NCBI RefSeq assembly: GCF_006494655.1
Contig: NZ_VHIM01000004.1
Span: 186,001-250,000, forward strand
Direction of reading: 5' to 3'
Source: Arthrobacter agilis
GTDB lineage: Bacteria; Actinomycetota; Actinomycetes; Actinomycetales; Micrococcaceae
DNA: 64,000 nt
The position numbers were made by a program, and so were the translations under genes. Shown here one piece after another: positions 1 to 9,735 of the stretch. Position 1 is the stretch's first letter; each line of letters starts with the position of its first letter. Under the pieces are notes generated by a model. It did not search any database. It was not told the DNA's origin and was given only the letters and a program-made list of their open reading frames with translations.

Positions 1-226
1 TGCCACCCAACCGCTCGAACCACCAGAGGCTCAGCTGTGTCAGCACGCGCCCCTTGTCGGGGATCTCGGTGGCGAGCACGTGGTCGAAGGCGCTGATGCG
101 GTCACTGGCGACCACCAGGACGACGTCGTCGCGGCCGTCCTCCGGCTCGTACAGGTCGCGGACCTTGCCGGAGTAGACATGGCGCCAGCCCGGAAGCTCG
201 AGGTGGGTAGGGGCGAAGGAGCTCAC
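1..226 (-). CDS. purC: PurC, SAICAR synthetase (N-terminal fragment, runs off left edge)
   Basis: From a GTG at 226 the minus strand codes for about 75 residues of phosphoribosylaminoimidazole-succinocarboxamide synthase, which joins CAIR to aspartate with ATP in cytosolic de novo purine synthesis. SGKVRDLY (residues 19-26) and ASDRISAFD (40-48) are hallmark family motifs. The GTG overlaps the purD stop in the sequence GTGA, so the two genes are probably translationally coupled. The C-terminal part lies outside the window. Confidence 0.93.
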   Translation of the reverse strand, partial: MSSFAPTHLELPGWRHVYSGKVRDLYEPEDGRDDVVLVVASDRISAFDHVLATEIPDKGRVLTQLSLWWFERLGG

Positions 227-1515
227 GCCGTGGCCGCCGCGGGACCGGTGACCGTGACCTCGGCGCGGGAGGCCTTGAGCGCGATGTCCGTGCGGTACTG
301 CCCACCCTCGAGGTCGATCAGGGAGAGGCTCTCGTACGCCGTGGAGCGCGCCGCGTCGAGGGAGTCCCCCAGCCCGACGACGGCGAGCACGCGCCCGCCG
401 GAACTGACCACCTTGCCGTCCCGCTGCGTGGTCCCGGCATGCAGGACGTGCGCGCCCTCCACCCGGCCGGCCTTCTTGAGGCCCCGGACCCGCCGGCCCG
501 TGACCGGTGCATCGGGGTAGTTCTCGGAGGCGAGGACGACGGCGACGGCGGTCTTCGGCGACCAGTTCAGCTGGTCGATCTGGTCGAGGGTCCCCTTCGC
601 AGCAGCGAGGAGCACGCCGCCCAGCGGCGTCGTGAGCCGGGCGAGGACGGCCTGCGTCTCCGGGTCCCCGAAGCGCGCGTTGAACTCGATGACCCGCATG
701 CCGCGCGAGGTGAGCGCGAGGCCGACGTAGAGGACGCCCGCGAACGGCGTGCCGCGGTGGGTCATCTCGTCGATCACGGGCTGCGCCACCCGGGTGACGA
801 CCTCCTCCACGAGGCTTGCGGGAACCCACTCGAGGGGTGAGTACGCACCCATGCCTCCCGTGTTGGGGCCCTGGTCGCCGTCCGAGATGCGCTTGAAATC
901 CTGGGCCGGGGCGAGCGGCACCACCGTGTGTCCGTCGGAGAGCACGAACAGGGAGACCTCGGGTCCGTCGAGGTACTCCTCGATGACCACTGTGCCACCG
1001 GCCGCGAAGCATGCGGCGGCGTGGGCGCGCGCCTCGTCGAGGTCCTCGGTGACCACGACGCCCTTGCCTGCGGCGAGCCCGTCGTCCTTGACCACGTAGG
1101 GTGCCCCGAACGTGCAGAGGGCCTCGCGCGCCTCGTCGTCGTTCGCGGCCACGCGGGCCATCGCGGTGGGGACCCCGGCGGCGGCCATGATCTGCTTGGC
1201 GAAGGCTTTGGAGGCCTCGAGCTGCGCCGCGGCCCTCGTCGGACCGAACACGGGGATGCCTGCCTCGATCAGGGCGTCGGCCACGCCGGCCGCGAGGGGC
1301 GCTTCCGGCCCGATGACCACGAGGTCCGAGCCCAGGCGCCGGGCGAGGTCGGTGACCACCGCCGGGTCCTGGGCGTCGATCTCGTGCGTGGTGACGTCGT
1401 CCGCGATCCCGGCGTTGCCGGGAGCTGCGTGCACCTCCCGGACGAACGGATCGGCCAGCATGGCCCGGACAAGAGCGTGTTCGCGGCCGCCGGGGCCCAG
1501 CACTAGAACCTTCAC
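223..1515 (-). CDS. purD: PurD, phosphoribosylamine--glycine ligase
   Basis: This 430-residue ATP-grasp ligase makes glycinamide ribonucleotide from phosphoribosylamine, glycine and ATP, the second step of purine synthesis. The protein opens with the phosphate-binding loop GPGGREHA (residues 7-14). The ATP-grasp core ([13 protein letters not shown], then [10 protein letters not shown]) and the metal-binding [11 protein letters not shown] are intact. The frame stays open upstream to 1548, but the GTG at 1515 gives the family start [10 protein letters not shown], so I place the start there. It is followed by purC with a 4-nt overlap. The length is normal for the family. Confidence 0.96.
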   Translation of the reverse strand: MKVLVLGPGGREHALVRAMLADPFVREVHAAPGNAGIADDVTTHEIDAQDPAVVTDLARRLGSDLVVIGPEAPLAAGVADALIEAGIPVFGPTRAAAQLEASKAFAKQIMAAAGVPTAMARVAANDDEAREALCTFGAPYVVKDDGLAAGKGVVVTEDLDEARAHAAACFAAGGTVVIEEYLDGPEVSLFVLSDGHTVVPLAPAQDFKRISDGDQGPNTGGMGAYSPLEWVPASLVEEVVTRVAQPVIDEMTHRGTPFAGVLYVGLALTSRGMRVIEFNARFGDPETQAVLARLTTPLGGVLLAAAKGTLDQIDQLNWSPKTAVAVVLASENYPDAPVTGRRVRGLKKAGRVEGAHVLHAGTTQRDGKVVSSGGRVLAVVGLGDSLDAARSTAYESLSLIDLEGGQYRTDIALKASRAEVTVTGPAAATA

Positions 1516-1617
1516 AGTAGGACAGCGTACTGGAGGGGTCCCCGCCACCGTAGTGCGCGGTCCCTGTTACGCCGGGCGGCTACCCATACAGGTCGGCGCG
1601 CTCTCCGAATACCTGCC

Positions 1618-3306
1618 ATGAGCTCCTCCACCAAGCCCCGCCGCGGCCTCTCCGCCCTCGCCGCCCTTGCCGGCATCATCGCCGCCGGAGTGGTGCTCGG
1701 AATCGCAGAACTCGCCGGCGCGTTCTTCCGTGCCAGCGCCACCCCGGTGATCGCGCTGGGGTCGACCTTCATCGACTTCACCCCGCCGTGGATGAAGGAC
1801 TTCGCGATCGAGACGTTCGGCACCAATGACAAGCTGGCCCTGCTCGTGGGGATGGGCATCACCATCGCCCTGCTCGCCGCGGTCCTCGGGATCGTGGCGT
1901 TCCGGAGGTGGGTGCTCGGCGTCGCGGGCGTGCTGCTCATGGGCGCGATCATCCTGGCCAGCGTCCTCACGCGCGCCGGCAGCTCCCTGCCGGATGCCCT
2001 GCCCACGATCGTCGGCACCGCGGCCGGCCTGCTGGCTCTCCGCGTCCTCATCGCCCGCCTCCGCCGCACCGCTGTGGGTGATCCCGCCGGGGCTTCCACC
2101 GCGACGACGGCGATGACTGCTGCTACCGGCGGACGCGGAGCGACAGGCGTCACCGTCACGGAGAAGGACGACGCCGCGACCGGGCAGGACGGCAACGAGC
2201 GGGAAGGTGCCACTGCAGCGTCCCTGCCGTCCGCCGGCACCTCGCGGCGCGGCTTCTTCGCAGCGGTCGGGGTCACCGCGGTGGTCGCCGCCGTCGCTGC
2301 GGGCGGCGGCCGCCTCCTGGCGGGCGCGCGCAACAACATCGCGGCCGTCCGGGACAGCCTGGCGTTCCCGGCCCCTGCCAGCCCGGCCCCCGCCCTTCCC
2401 GCCGGTGTGCATCCCCCCGTCCCGGGCCTCACCCCGTTCGTGACCCCGAACGACGACTTCTACCGGATCGATACGGCCCTGAGCGTTCCGCAACTCACCG
2501 CCGACGACTGGGTGCTGCGCGTGCACGGCATGGTGGAGGAGGAGTTCGAGCTCAGCTTCCGCGACCTCCTGGACGCGGATCTGATCGAGCGCCATGTCAC
2601 CCTGACCTGCGTCTCCAATCCCGTGGGCGGTTACCTCGCCGGCAATGCGAAGTGGCTGGGCTACCCCCTGCGGGAGGTCCTGGCCCGTGCCCGACCGCTC
2701 GACGGCGCCGACATGGTGCTCTCGACGAGTTCCGACGGCTTCAGCGCCTCCACCCCCCTGCCCGTGCTGCAGGACGAACGCGACGCCATGCTGGCGGTGG
2801 CCATGAACGGGGAGCCGCTGCCCGTGGAGCATGGATTCCCCGTCCGCATGGTGGTGCCGGGACTCTACGGATACGTCTCGGCGACGAAATGGGTCGTCGA
2901 TCTGGAGGTCACGCGATTCGCGGACAGGACGGCCTACTGGACCGACCGCGGCTGGGCGGAGAAGGGCCCCATCAAGACCATGGCCCGCGTCGAGGTCCCG
3001 CAGTCGTTCGCGAGCCTCGAGGCAGGAACCGTGATGATCGGTGGCACCGCCTGGTCGCAGCACCGCGGCATCACGAAGGTGGAGGTCTCCGTGGACAACG
3101 GCGACTGGGAGGAAGTGACCCTCGCAGCCGAGGCGTCCGTGGACACCTGGCGGCAGTGGTCCCACGAACTCTCCCTCGAGTCCGGCCTGCACACCGTCCG
3201 GTCGAGGGCCACCGACGCGGTGGACGGACTCCAGACCGAAGAGCGCGCCGACACCGTTCCGGACGGCGCCTCGGGCTGGCAGTCGGTGCAGTTCACCGTG
3301 AAGTAG
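1618..3306 (+). CDS. Membrane-anchored molybdopterin-dependent oxidoreductase, sulfite oxidase family
   Basis: The 562-residue protein has two parts. Residues 1-235 hold about four hydrophobic segments (roughly 13-36, 73-94, 98-117, 128-147), a linker and then SRRGFF (209-214) before a fifth hydrophobic stretch, which resembles an internal Tat-type anchor. Residues about 270-450 are the oxidoreductase molybdopterin-binding domain with the presumed Mo-ligand Cys331 in TLTCVSNPVGG. About 455-560 is the Mo-co dimerisation domain. The catalytic part would face outside. Sulfite is the family substrate, but the true substrate cannot be read from the sequence. No heme domain or MsrQ-like partner gene is adjacent. 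It is divergent from purD. Confidence 0.85.
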   Translation: MSSSTKPRRGLSALAALAGIIAAGVVLGIAELAGAFFRASATPVIALGSTFIDFTPPWMKDFAIETFGTNDKLALLVGMGITIALLAAVLGIVAFRRWVLGVAGVLLMGAIILASVLTRAGSSLPDALPTIVGTAAGLLALRVLIARLRRTAVGDPAGASTATTAMTAATGGRGATGVTVTEKDDAATGQDGNEREGATAASLPSAGTSRRGFFAAVGVTAVVAAVAAGGGRLLAGARNNIAAVRDSLAFPAPASPAPALPAGVHPPVPGLTPFVTPNDDFYRIDTALSVPQLTADDWVLRVHGMVEEEFELSFRDLLDADLIERHVTLTCVSNPVGGYLAGNAKWLGYPLREVLARARPLDGADMVLSTSSDGFSASTPLPVLQDERDAMLAVAMNGEPLPVEHGFPVRMVVPGLYGYVSATKWVVDLEVTRFADRTAYWTDRGWAEKGPIKTMARVEVPQSFASLEAGTVMIGGTAWSQHRGITKVEVSVDNGDWEEVTLAAEASVDTWRQWSHELSLESGLHTVRSRATDAVDGLQTEERADTVPDGASGWQSVQFTVK

Positions 3307-3369
3307 GGAGGTCCGTGGCTCCGGCACGGAAGCCCGCGAACCCGCGGCGCCCGGCGGCGCCGCACCGGC

Positions 3370-3408
3370 CTGCGCCCACCGGATGAACCGTCCCTCCGGT
3401 GGGCGCAG
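3370..3408 (+). terminator. Stem-loop after the molybdoenzyme gene
   Basis: Two 13-bp arms (CTGCGCCCACCGG and its complement) at 3370-3382 and 3396-3408 enclose a 13-nt loop, 64 nt after the upstream stop. There is no U tract, so it may be a weak intrinsic terminator or an mRNA 3' end stabiliser. Confidence 0.5.
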
Positions 3409-3461
3409 CTGCGACCCGCACCGTCCGCCGGCCGACCGGACCGATAGGGAATACTGGGATC

Positions 3462-4466
3462 ATGCCCTCCACCTTCACCACGGCTGACGCCGTGGACTTC
3501 GCCGTCCTCGAACGCAATGGATTCATCGAGTCCCGCCACGTGGGCGCCGCCGTCGTGCTCGCCGCGGACGGCTCCGTCGTGACGGAACTCGGCGACATCA
3601 GCAGCCCGATCTTCCCGCGGTCCACCCTCAAGCCGTTCCAGGCGCTGGCGAGCATGAAGGCCGGCGTCCCGCTGCGCGGACCGCAGGTGGCCCTCGCAGC
3701 CGCGAGCCATGTCGCGAGCAACGCCCACATGGACGTGGTGCGCACCATGCTCGAGGCAGCCGGGGTGACCGAGGACCACCTGCAGTGCCCCGAGGACTGG
3801 CCGCAGGACGAGGAAGCGCGCAACGACCTCGTGCGCAGCGGGCGGGGCAAACAGCGCATCGCGTTCAACTGCTCCGGCAAGCACGCCGCCTTCCTCTGGG
3901 CCTGCACCGAGAACGGGTGGGACACCGACACCTATCTGGAGCCCTCCCACCCGCTCCAGCGCTCGGTGGCCTCCGTCATCGAGGAGTACACGGAGGAGTC
4001 CGTGGCGGCCTGGGGCGTGGACGGCTGCGGCGCCCCCGTTGCCGCCGTGTCCCTCACGGGCCTCGCGCGCGGAATCGGCAAGGTGTCGCGGGCGCCGTCG
4101 GACAAGCACGCCGATGCGCGCGCGGCGACGATCGCCACGGCGATGCTCGACTACCCGTGGGCCGTCCATGGCACCGGCATGGAGAACTCGGTGGTCATGG
4201 AGGACCTGGGCGTGGTCGCGAAGAGCGGCGCCGAGGGCGTCCTCGTGCTCGGCGCCCGGACCGGCGCCTCGCTGGCCCTCAAGGTCCTCGACGGGAACAA
4301 CCGCGCGGCGACCCTCGTGGGTCTCACCCTGTTCGCCGCGTCCGGCGCCATCGACGCCGAGAAAGTGGGGCCCGTGCTGGAGAAAGTGGTGCAGCCGGTC
4401 CTCGGCGGCGGCCGCCCGGTCGGCAGCCTGCGGCTCGCCACGCCCGTCATGTCCCTGCTCGACTAG
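3462..4466 (+). CDS. L-asparaginase II family protein
   Basis: This 334-residue cytosolic protein belongs to the Asparaginase_II family (Rhizobium etli type), which is unrelated to the E. coli AnsA/AnsB fold and hydrolyses asparagine to aspartate and ammonia. Recognisable features are [13 protein letters not shown] near residue 50, the conserved [13 protein letters not shown] block near 130-142 and the VDGCGAP block near 186-192. The ATG at 3462 is chosen over an upstream in-frame GTG at 3399 because family proteins start just before this point. The next gene begins 9 nt downstream, which suggests co-transcription. Confidence 0.88.
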   Translation: MPSTFTTADAVDFAVLERNGFIESRHVGAAVVLAADGSVVTELGDISSPIFPRSTLKPFQALASMKAGVPLRGPQVALAAASHVASNAHMDVVRTMLEAAGVTEDHLQCPEDWPQDEEARNDLVRSGRGKQRIAFNCSGKHAAFLWACTENGWDTDTYLEPSHPLQRSVASVIEEYTEESVAAWGVDGCGAPVAAVSLTGLARGIGKVSRAPSDKHADARAATIATAMLDYPWAVHGTGMENSVVMEDLGVVAKSGAEGVLVLGARTGASLALKVLDGNNRAATLVGLTLFAASGAIDAEKVGPVLEKVVQPVLGGGRPVGSLRLATPVMSLLD

Positions 4467-4474
4467 GCCGGGTC

Positions 4475-4840
4475 ATGGCTCGACGACGCATCACGTCAGA
4501 GGACGGACGCCAGGCCCTGGAGTCCGTCGCGGCCGGTTCGGCAGGCCGGGCGGACCTCGCCATGGCCGTCCGCTTCGCTCTCGAGGAGCTCGCCGAACGT
4601 GCGCCCGGCAACAGTGTCGAGGTGCGCGTCCCGCCGTTCGGTGTGACGCAGTGCGTGGAGGGCCCCCGCCACACGCGGGGCACACCGCCGAACGTCGTCG
4701 AGATGGACGCGGCCACCTGGCTCGGCCTCGTGGACGGTTCGATCAGCTGGCCGGAGGCCGTCCGCGCCGGGAGGGTGGCCGCCTCCGGGCAGCGTGCAGA
4801 CCTCAGCGCCTGGCTCCCGCTCCTCGGACGACACCCATGA
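4475..4840 (+). CDS. Sterol-carrier-family protein (bacterial SCP domain)
   Basis: The small 121-residue acidic protein matches the actinobacterial 'sterol carrier family protein' group. It has an N-terminal helix with RRRIT, a beta-rich core with [13 protein letters not shown] (about residues 50-62) and the conserved [14 protein letters not shown] block. SCP-like folds bind lipids or hydrophobic ligands, but the biological role in actinobacteria is not established. The gene sits 9 nt after the asparaginase gene, and its stop overlaps the start of the DUF2079 gene in ATGA, so all three are likely one operon. Confidence 0.75.
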   Translation: MARRRITSEDGRQALESVAAGSAGRADLAMAVRFALEELAERAPGNSVEVRVPPFGVTQCVEGPRHTRGTPPNVVEMDAATWLGLVDGSISWPEAVRAGRVAASGQRADLSAWLPLLGRHP

Positions 4841-6345
4841 ACACCGGTGAGCACCGCCCGGCGGGAAGGGCCGAGCCCGGCCCGGCGACGGCACCCGAGA
4901 CCCCCGGGGACGAGCCAACGGCCGCGGGCCCTGAAAGCCGCCTCGGCTCCCTGCACGGTCCCGTCGTCGCCTCGCTCCGCCAGCAGCCTCCCGCTGCCTG
5001 GCTCGCGGGTCTCCTGGCCACGCTCCTCTACACGATCTTCTCCGTCACCCAGTGGAACCAGCTCGTCTCGCCGTCGTGGGACCTCGGGATCTTCACGCAG
5101 CTCGCGAAGGCCTATGCCGCCCCCGGGGCGCCGATCGTGCCGATCAAGGGCGAGGATTTCAACCTGCTGGGCGACCACTTCCACCCCCTACTGGTGCTCC
5201 TGGGACCGGCGTACGCGCTCGCGCCGTCGGGCCTCACCCTCCTGATCGTGCAGAACGTCCTCTTCGGGCTGTCCGTGGCCGTGGTCTCCCGAGCGGGCAT
5301 GCGCCTCCTCTCCCCCGCTGCCGGGCTCTGCGTCGGAATCGCCTACGCGCTCTCCTGGGGGCTGCAGTCCGCCGTGGCCGCTCAGTTCCACGAGATCGCC
5401 TTCGCCGTCCCCCTCCTGGCACTGAGTGGTGAAGCCGTGCTGCGGCGTCGCGTCCTTCCCGCGGTCCTGTGGGGCGGGCTACTGGTCTTCGTCAAGGAGG
5501 ATCTGGGGCTCACCGTGATGATGCTGGGGCTCGTCATCGCGTGGCGGCTCCGCACGGTCGCAGGGCTGTGGCTGTCCGTCTGGGGGGCGCTGTGGCTGAT
5601 CGTCTCGGTGCGCCTGGTCCTCCCCGCACTCAACGCGGCAGGACAGTACGACTACTCGGACCGCATCGACGTCGGGGCGATGATCACGGACCCGGCGGGC
5701 GCCGTCGTCGACCTCGTCTCCGGGACGGCCAAGCACGAGACGCTGCTGCTGCTCCTGATCGCGGGCGGATTCCTGTTCCTGCGGTCCTCGCTGGCCCTGG
5801 TCCTGCTGCCCACGCTGCTCTGGCGTTTCGCCTCCGGACAGGAGAGCTACTGGGGGCCCGAATGGCATTACAGCGCGGTGCTCATGCCGGTGCTCTTCCT
5901 GTCACTGCTCGACGCCGTGCGTTCCCTCCGCGGTAGCCGGCGCGCCTGGAGCCGACGCGTCGCGCTCATCGGGGTTCCGGCTGCGGTGGCGGCGTCCCTC
6001 GTCCTGCTGCCCACGCAGAAATTAGCACCTCTCGCCGAACCCGCCACCTACCGCCAGTCGGAGCGCTGGGATGCCGCGCACCGCATGATGGACCTCATCC
6101 CCCACGAAGCGACGGTCGAATCCGGGGTCGTGCTGATGGCCTATCTCGTGCCGGACACGCGGGTGTACTGGCTGGGCAACGTCAATCCGGCACCGGACTA
6201 CCTGATCGTGGACGCCGACGACTGGAGCTGGGGTCCCGTCAGGCCGGGTGACGCCGAGGCCCACGCGGAACAGCGGTATCCGGGGACGGACTACGCGCTG
6301 GTGTTCGACGAGGCCGGCTACCAGCTCGTCCAGCGGCAAGGCTGA
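4837..6345 (+). CDS. DUF2079 family polytopic membrane protein
   Basis: This 502-residue membrane protein has a charged, Pro-rich N-terminus (residues 1-45) followed by roughly nine to ten hydrophobic helices. The family signature WDLGIFTQ, near residue 85, precedes a conserved GDHFHPLL motif. A soluble C-terminal domain (from about 400) ends the protein. DUF2079 members resemble GT-C glycosyltransferases in topology, so a polyprenyl-phosphate-sugar transferase role is possible but unproven. The start is fixed by the ATGA overlap with the SCP gene. Confidence 0.8.
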   Translation: MNTGEHRPAGRAEPGPATAPETPGDEPTAAGPESRLGSLHGPVVASLRQQPPAAWLAGLLATLLYTIFSVTQWNQLVSPSWDLGIFTQLAKAYAAPGAPIVPIKGEDFNLLGDHFHPLLVLLGPAYALAPSGLTLLIVQNVLFGLSVAVVSRAGMRLLSPAAGLCVGIAYALSWGLQSAVAAQFHEIAFAVPLLALSGEAVLRRRVLPAVLWGGLLVFVKEDLGLTVMMLGLVIAWRLRTVAGLWLSVWGALWLIVSVRLVLPALNAAGQYDYSDRIDVGAMITDPAGAVVDLVSGTAKHETLLLLLIAGGFLFLRSSLALVLLPTLLWRFASGQESYWGPEWHYSAVLMPVLFLSLLDAVRSLRGSRRAWSRRVALIGVPAAVAASLVLLPTQKLAPLAEPATYRQSERWDAAHRMMDLIPHEATVESGVVLMAYLVPDTRVYWLGNVNPAPDYLIVDADDWSWGPVRPGDAEAHAEQRYPGTDYALVFDEAGYQLVQRQG

Positions 6346-6365
6346 GGCCCGGTAGCCTTAAACCC

Positions 6366-6731
6366 ATGACCTCCGAGGAGCCCACGCCGAACAGCACGCC
6401 CGCGCAGCCGTCGCAGTCCCCGGAACCGTCCGCGTCCGACGACCGCGCCGACTCCTCGTCCGCCTACCGCGAGGTGACGGTCCGCAGGGCACCGAAGTTC
6501 GTGCCGTTCATGGCGGTCGGCGCGATCCTCGGATTCCTCGCCGCCCTCGTCATCGCGTACACCGGCCCGGTGGACCCCACCCTCACACGCGAGTCGGTGC
6601 TCGGCTTCTTCACCGTGGCCCTCGCCCTGCCCGGGGCGCTGCTGGCAGCCCTCCTCGTCCTGCTCATCGACCGGCGCAGCGTCAGGCGCGCCGAACGGGC
6701 GCGCGCGCAGCGCCTCAACGACGACGCCTGA
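6366..6731 (+). CDS. Small two-helix membrane protein, function unknown
   Basis: The 121-residue protein has a Ser/Pro/Glu-rich N-terminus (1-35) that looks disordered. Two hydrophobic segments follow (about 50-70 and 82-106), then a basic tail RRSVRRAERARAQR, which would place the tail in the cytoplasm. I do not recognise a named family, although similar proteins are common in Micrococcaceae. It lies 20 nt after the DUF2079 gene and could be co-transcribed with it. Confidence 0.7.
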   Translation: MTSEEPTPNSTPAQPSQSPEPSASDDRADSSSAYREVTVRRAPKFVPFMAVGAILGFLAALVIAYTGPVDPTLTRESVLGFFTVALALPGALLAALLVLLIDRRSVRRAERARAQRLNDDA

Positions 6732-6833
6732 GCGGTCCGCCACGCTCCACCCGGTGAGTGCCTTACACCGGCCCGCGGGCTGCCGACAGTACAACCCGAT
6801 GGGGGACTGTCGACCCGAAAGAAGGATTGTGCC

Positions 6834-7007
6834 GTGAAGGCATTTGCATGTGGAGACGTAGTACCCGGCTGTGACTCGCGCTGGGTCTGCAGCACCGAGG
6901 ACGAGATCCTGGTGGAGGTGAGCCGGCACGCCGCATCGTCGCACGGCCTGACGGAGCTCACGCCGGACCTCGCGAGCGCCGTCCGCGGCAGCATCGTCGC
7001 CGTCTGA
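6834..7007 (+). CDS. DUF1059 domain small protein
   Basis: A GTG-started reading frame of 57 residues opens MKAFACGDVVPGCDSRW, the signature of DUF1059. This small domain has conserved cysteines (residues 6, 13 and 19) and an ending rich in small residues. GAAAGAAGG at 6818-6826 is a good ribosome binding site. Its role is unknown, and the cysteine pattern suggests a redox or metal function. It is encoded 10 nt before the EAL gene. A short inverted repeat CGACAGT/ACTGTCG (6784-6790 and 6806-6812) lies in its leader. Confidence 0.8.
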   Translation: MKAFACGDVVPGCDSRWVCSTEDEILVEVSRHAASSHGLTELTPDLASAVRGSIVAV

Positions 7008-7017
7008 GCCACCCCAG

Positions 7018-8139
7018 GTGGATGACCCGAACCCGGGCGAGGACACGCGGGAGGACACCGAGCTCTCCGCCGCATGCCTCGGCAGGGGGATCGCCTCCGC
7101 CTACCAGCCCATCATCGACACCGCCCGCGGTTCGGTGGTGGGCTATGAGGCCCTCCTCCGCTTCCCCGGCTACAGCGAGCAGAACCCCGAGGTGTGGTTC
7201 GCCCGCGCACGTCGTGCAGGGCGCGCTGCCGACCTGGAGGCAGCGGCCCTCCGCTGCGCCTTCGCCCACCGCAGCACCCTTCCGGGGAACTGCTTCCTCA
7301 CCGTGAATGTCTCCCCCGCCCTGCTCTCCTCACCCGTGGTGCGCCGGGTGTGGGCGGAGCAGGGCCCCCTGGGCGGCGTGGTCGTCGAGCTGACCGAGCA
7401 GACCCCGATCGATTCCTACGTGCAGCTGGAACCGCACCTGAACGCCCTGCGCGCCGCCGGCGCCATGATCGCGATCGACGACGCCGGTTCCGGCTACGCG
7501 GGCCTGCAGCACCTGCTCAGCCTCCGTCCGTCCATCATCAAGATGGACCGGGAGCTGGTCCGTGACATCGACACGGACGAGGCCAAGCGCGCCCTGATGG
7601 AGATGATCGGCCTCTTCGCCAGCAGGGTCGACGCCTGGATCCTCGCGGAGGGGATCGAACGCGTCGAGGAACTCGACACCCTCGTCTCCCTCGGCGTCCC
7701 GCTCGTGCAGGGCTACCTGCTGGGCCGGCCGGCACCACCCTGGCAGGGCCTCGACCTCGATCTCGCGCTCCGCCTGTCCACGCGGTCGCACGACGCCGCC
7801 GCGTCGACGGTCCGGGGCGTCGTCGAGCCGGCGGCCACCGCAGTGTCCCTTCCCGCGGCGGCCGGCCTCTTCCGCGCCGATCCGGAGCTCACCGACGTCG
7901 TCCTCCTGGACGGGCAGAGACCGCTCGCGCTCCTGACCGAGGACACCGCGCGCCTGGGTATCGTCGCACCGGGCCTGGTCGTCAATGTCGACACCGCTGT
8001 GGACGAGGCGCTCGCCCGCTCGGTCACCCGCGACCAGGCCTCACGGTTCTCACCCCTGCTCGTGACGGACAACGCCGGACGGTTCGTCGGACTCGCCCGG
8101 ATGGAGCGGCTGATCGGGAAGCTCGCAGGCTCGAGCTAG
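7018..8139 (+). CDS. EAL-domain protein with C-terminal CBS-like domain
   Basis: The 373-residue cytosolic protein combines an EAL domain (about 25-250) with a C-terminal region (about 270-370) resembling a CBS-type ligand-binding module. EAL enzymes hydrolyse cyclic di-GMP to pGpG. The catalytic set looks complete: YEALLRF, NVSP, ELTE, the metal-binding DDAGSG (usually DDFGTG), IIKMD, AEGIE and QGYLLGRP. An active phosphodiesterase is therefore plausible, with the Phe to Ala change in the DD loop as the only oddity. The start is GTG at 7018. No GGDEF partner lies in this window. Confidence 0.87.
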   Translation: MDDPNPGEDTREDTELSAACLGRGIASAYQPIIDTARGSVVGYEALLRFPGYSEQNPEVWFARARRAGRAADLEAAALRCAFAHRSTLPGNCFLTVNVSPALLSSPVVRRVWAEQGPLGGVVVELTEQTPIDSYVQLEPHLNALRAAGAMIAIDDAGSGYAGLQHLLSLRPSIIKMDRELVRDIDTDEAKRALMEMIGLFASRVDAWILAEGIERVEELDTLVSLGVPLVQGYLLGRPAPPWQGLDLDLALRLSTRSHDAAASTVRGVVEPAATAVSLPAAAGLFRADPELTDVVLLDGQRPLALLTEDTARLGIVAPGLVVNVDTAVDEALARSVTRDQASRFSPLLVTDNAGRFVGLARMERLIGKLAGSS

Positions 8140-8175
8140 GACCCGCGGCATTGCGCGCCGTGAGAGAATGTGGCC

Positions 8176-9735
8176 ATGGTGCGCGGCGACGGACAACTCT
8201 CCCACGATCTTCTTCCCGGCGAAAAAGGACCACAGGATGCCTGCGGTGTCTTCGGCGTCTGGGCGCCCGGTGAGGAGGTCGCCAAGCTCACCTACTACGG
8301 CCTCTACGCGCTGCAGCACCGGGGGCAGGAATCAGCCGGTATCGCGACCAGCGACGGCCGCCGGATCAACGTCTACAAGGACATGGGCCTCGTGTCGCAG
8401 GTCTTCGACGAGTCGACGCTGAACACGCTGACCGGACACATCGCCGTCGGGCACTGCCGGTACTCGACCACGGGGTCCTCCCACTGGGCCAACGCGCAGC
8501 CGACGCTCGGTGCGACCGCCGCCGGCACCGTGGCACTCGCCCACAACGGCAATCTCACCAACTCCGCCGAGCTGTACCAGATGGTGCTCGCACGGCACGG
8601 CAAGCCCCGCGCGGGCGAGCTGGCCCAGGGCAACACCACCGACACCGCGCTGGTCACCGCCCTCCTCGGCGGCAACGACGGCCGCACCCTCGAACAGACC
8701 GCCATGGAGCTCCTGCCGAGTATCCGCGGCGCGTTCTGCTTCGTCTTCATGGACGAGGGCACGCTCTACGCGGCGCGCGACGCATACGGCGTCCGGCCCC
8801 TCGTGCTCGGCCGGCTCGAGCGCGGCTGGGTGGTCGCCTCCGAGCAGGCGGCGCTCGCGACCGTGGGCGCGAGCTTCATCCGCGAGATCGACCCCGGCGA
8901 GTTCATCGCCATCGACGAGGACGGCGTGCGCAGCAGCCGCTTCGCCACCCCGACCGCCGCCGGCTGCGTCTTCGAGTACGTCTACCTCGCGCGGCCCGAC
9001 GCCGCGATCGCGGGCCGGTCGGTCTACGAGTCCCGCGTGGAGATGGGCCGGCAGTTGGCGCGCGAGAACTCCGCCCCGGGAGACATCGTGATCCCCGTCC
9101 CCGAATCCGGCACCCCGGCGGCCGTCGGCTTCGCGGAGGAGTCCGGCATCCCCTTCGCCCACGGCTTCGTCAAGAACGCCTACGTGGGCCGCACCTTCAT
9201 CCAGCCGAGCCAGACGTTGCGTCAGCTCGGCATCCGGCTGAAGCTCAACGCCCTCGAATCCGTGATCCGCGGCAAGCGCATCATCGTCGTGGACGATTCG
9301 ATCGTCCGCGGCAACACGCAGCGCGCCGTGGTCCGGATGCTCCGCGAGGCCGGGGCCGCCGAGGTCCACGTCAAGATCTCCTCACCCCCCGTGCGCTGGC
9401 CGTGTTTCTACGGAATCGACTTCGCCTCACGCGCCGAACTGATCGCCAACGGTGCAGCGGTCGACGAGATCAGCGCCTCGATCGGCGCCGACAGCCTCGC
9501 CTACATCTCCGAGGACGGCATGATCGATGCCACCCAGCAGCCCCGCGAGCGCCTCTGCACCGCGTGCTTCACCGGGACCTATCCCATCGAACTGCCCGAC
9601 GACGACCGCCTCGGCAAGAATCTGCTGGAGCGGCTGGACCCCGCCGACAAGGCGGGCGCCACCGGGTGCGATCCCGGCCCGGACGCCGAGTTCGAATCCG
9701 TCCTGACAGCCGAAGACAAGAAGGAACGGGTATGA
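8176..9735 (+). CDS. purF: PurF, amidophosphoribosyltransferase
   Basis: The 519-residue enzyme transfers the glutamine amide to PRPP in the committed step of purine synthesis. Cys23 in DACGVFG becomes the N-terminal nucleophile after removal of a 22-residue propeptide. The PRPP loop VVDDSIVRGNT is intact. Cysteines in GCVFEY, PCFYG and CTAC match the 4Fe-4S ligands of the Bacillus-type enzyme. ATG 8176 is preferred over GTG 8170 because GAGAG at 8162-8166 is spaced better for it. The stop overlaps purM. Confidence 0.95.
   Translation: MVRGDGQLSHDLLPGEKGPQDACGVFGVWAPGEEVAKLTYYGLYALQHRGQESAGIATSDGRRINVYKDMGLVSQVFDESTLNTLTGHIAVGHCRYSTTGSSHWANAQPTLGATAAGTVALAHNGNLTNSAELYQMVLARHGKPRAGELAQGNTTDTALVTALLGGNDGRTLEQTAMELLPSIRGAFCFVFMDEGTLYAARDAYGVRPLVLGRLERGWVVASEQAALATVGASFIREIDPGEFIAIDEDGVRSSRFATPTAAGCVFEYVYLARPDAAIAGRSVYESRVEMGRQLARENSAPGDIVIPVPESGTPAAVGFAEESGIPFAHGFVKNAYVGRTFIQPSQTLRQLGIRLKLNALESVIRGKRIIVVDDSIVRGNTQRAVVRMLREAGAAEVHVKISSPPVRWPCFYGIDFASRAELIANGAAVDEISASIGADSLAYISEDGMIDATQQPRERLCTACFTGTYPIELPDDDRLGKNLLERLDPADKAGATGCDPGPDAEFESVLTAEDKKERV

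Noticed and set aside
1567-3327. 586-residue open frame on minus opposite the molybdoenzyme gene
   Set aside because: Its product is His/Gly/Arg-rich without domains. The plus strand gives a clear sulfite-oxidase family protein.
3785-4474. Long upstream extension of the SCP-type gene
   Set aside because: It is the asparaginase gene read in another frame. The ATG at 4475 starts the recognisable protein.
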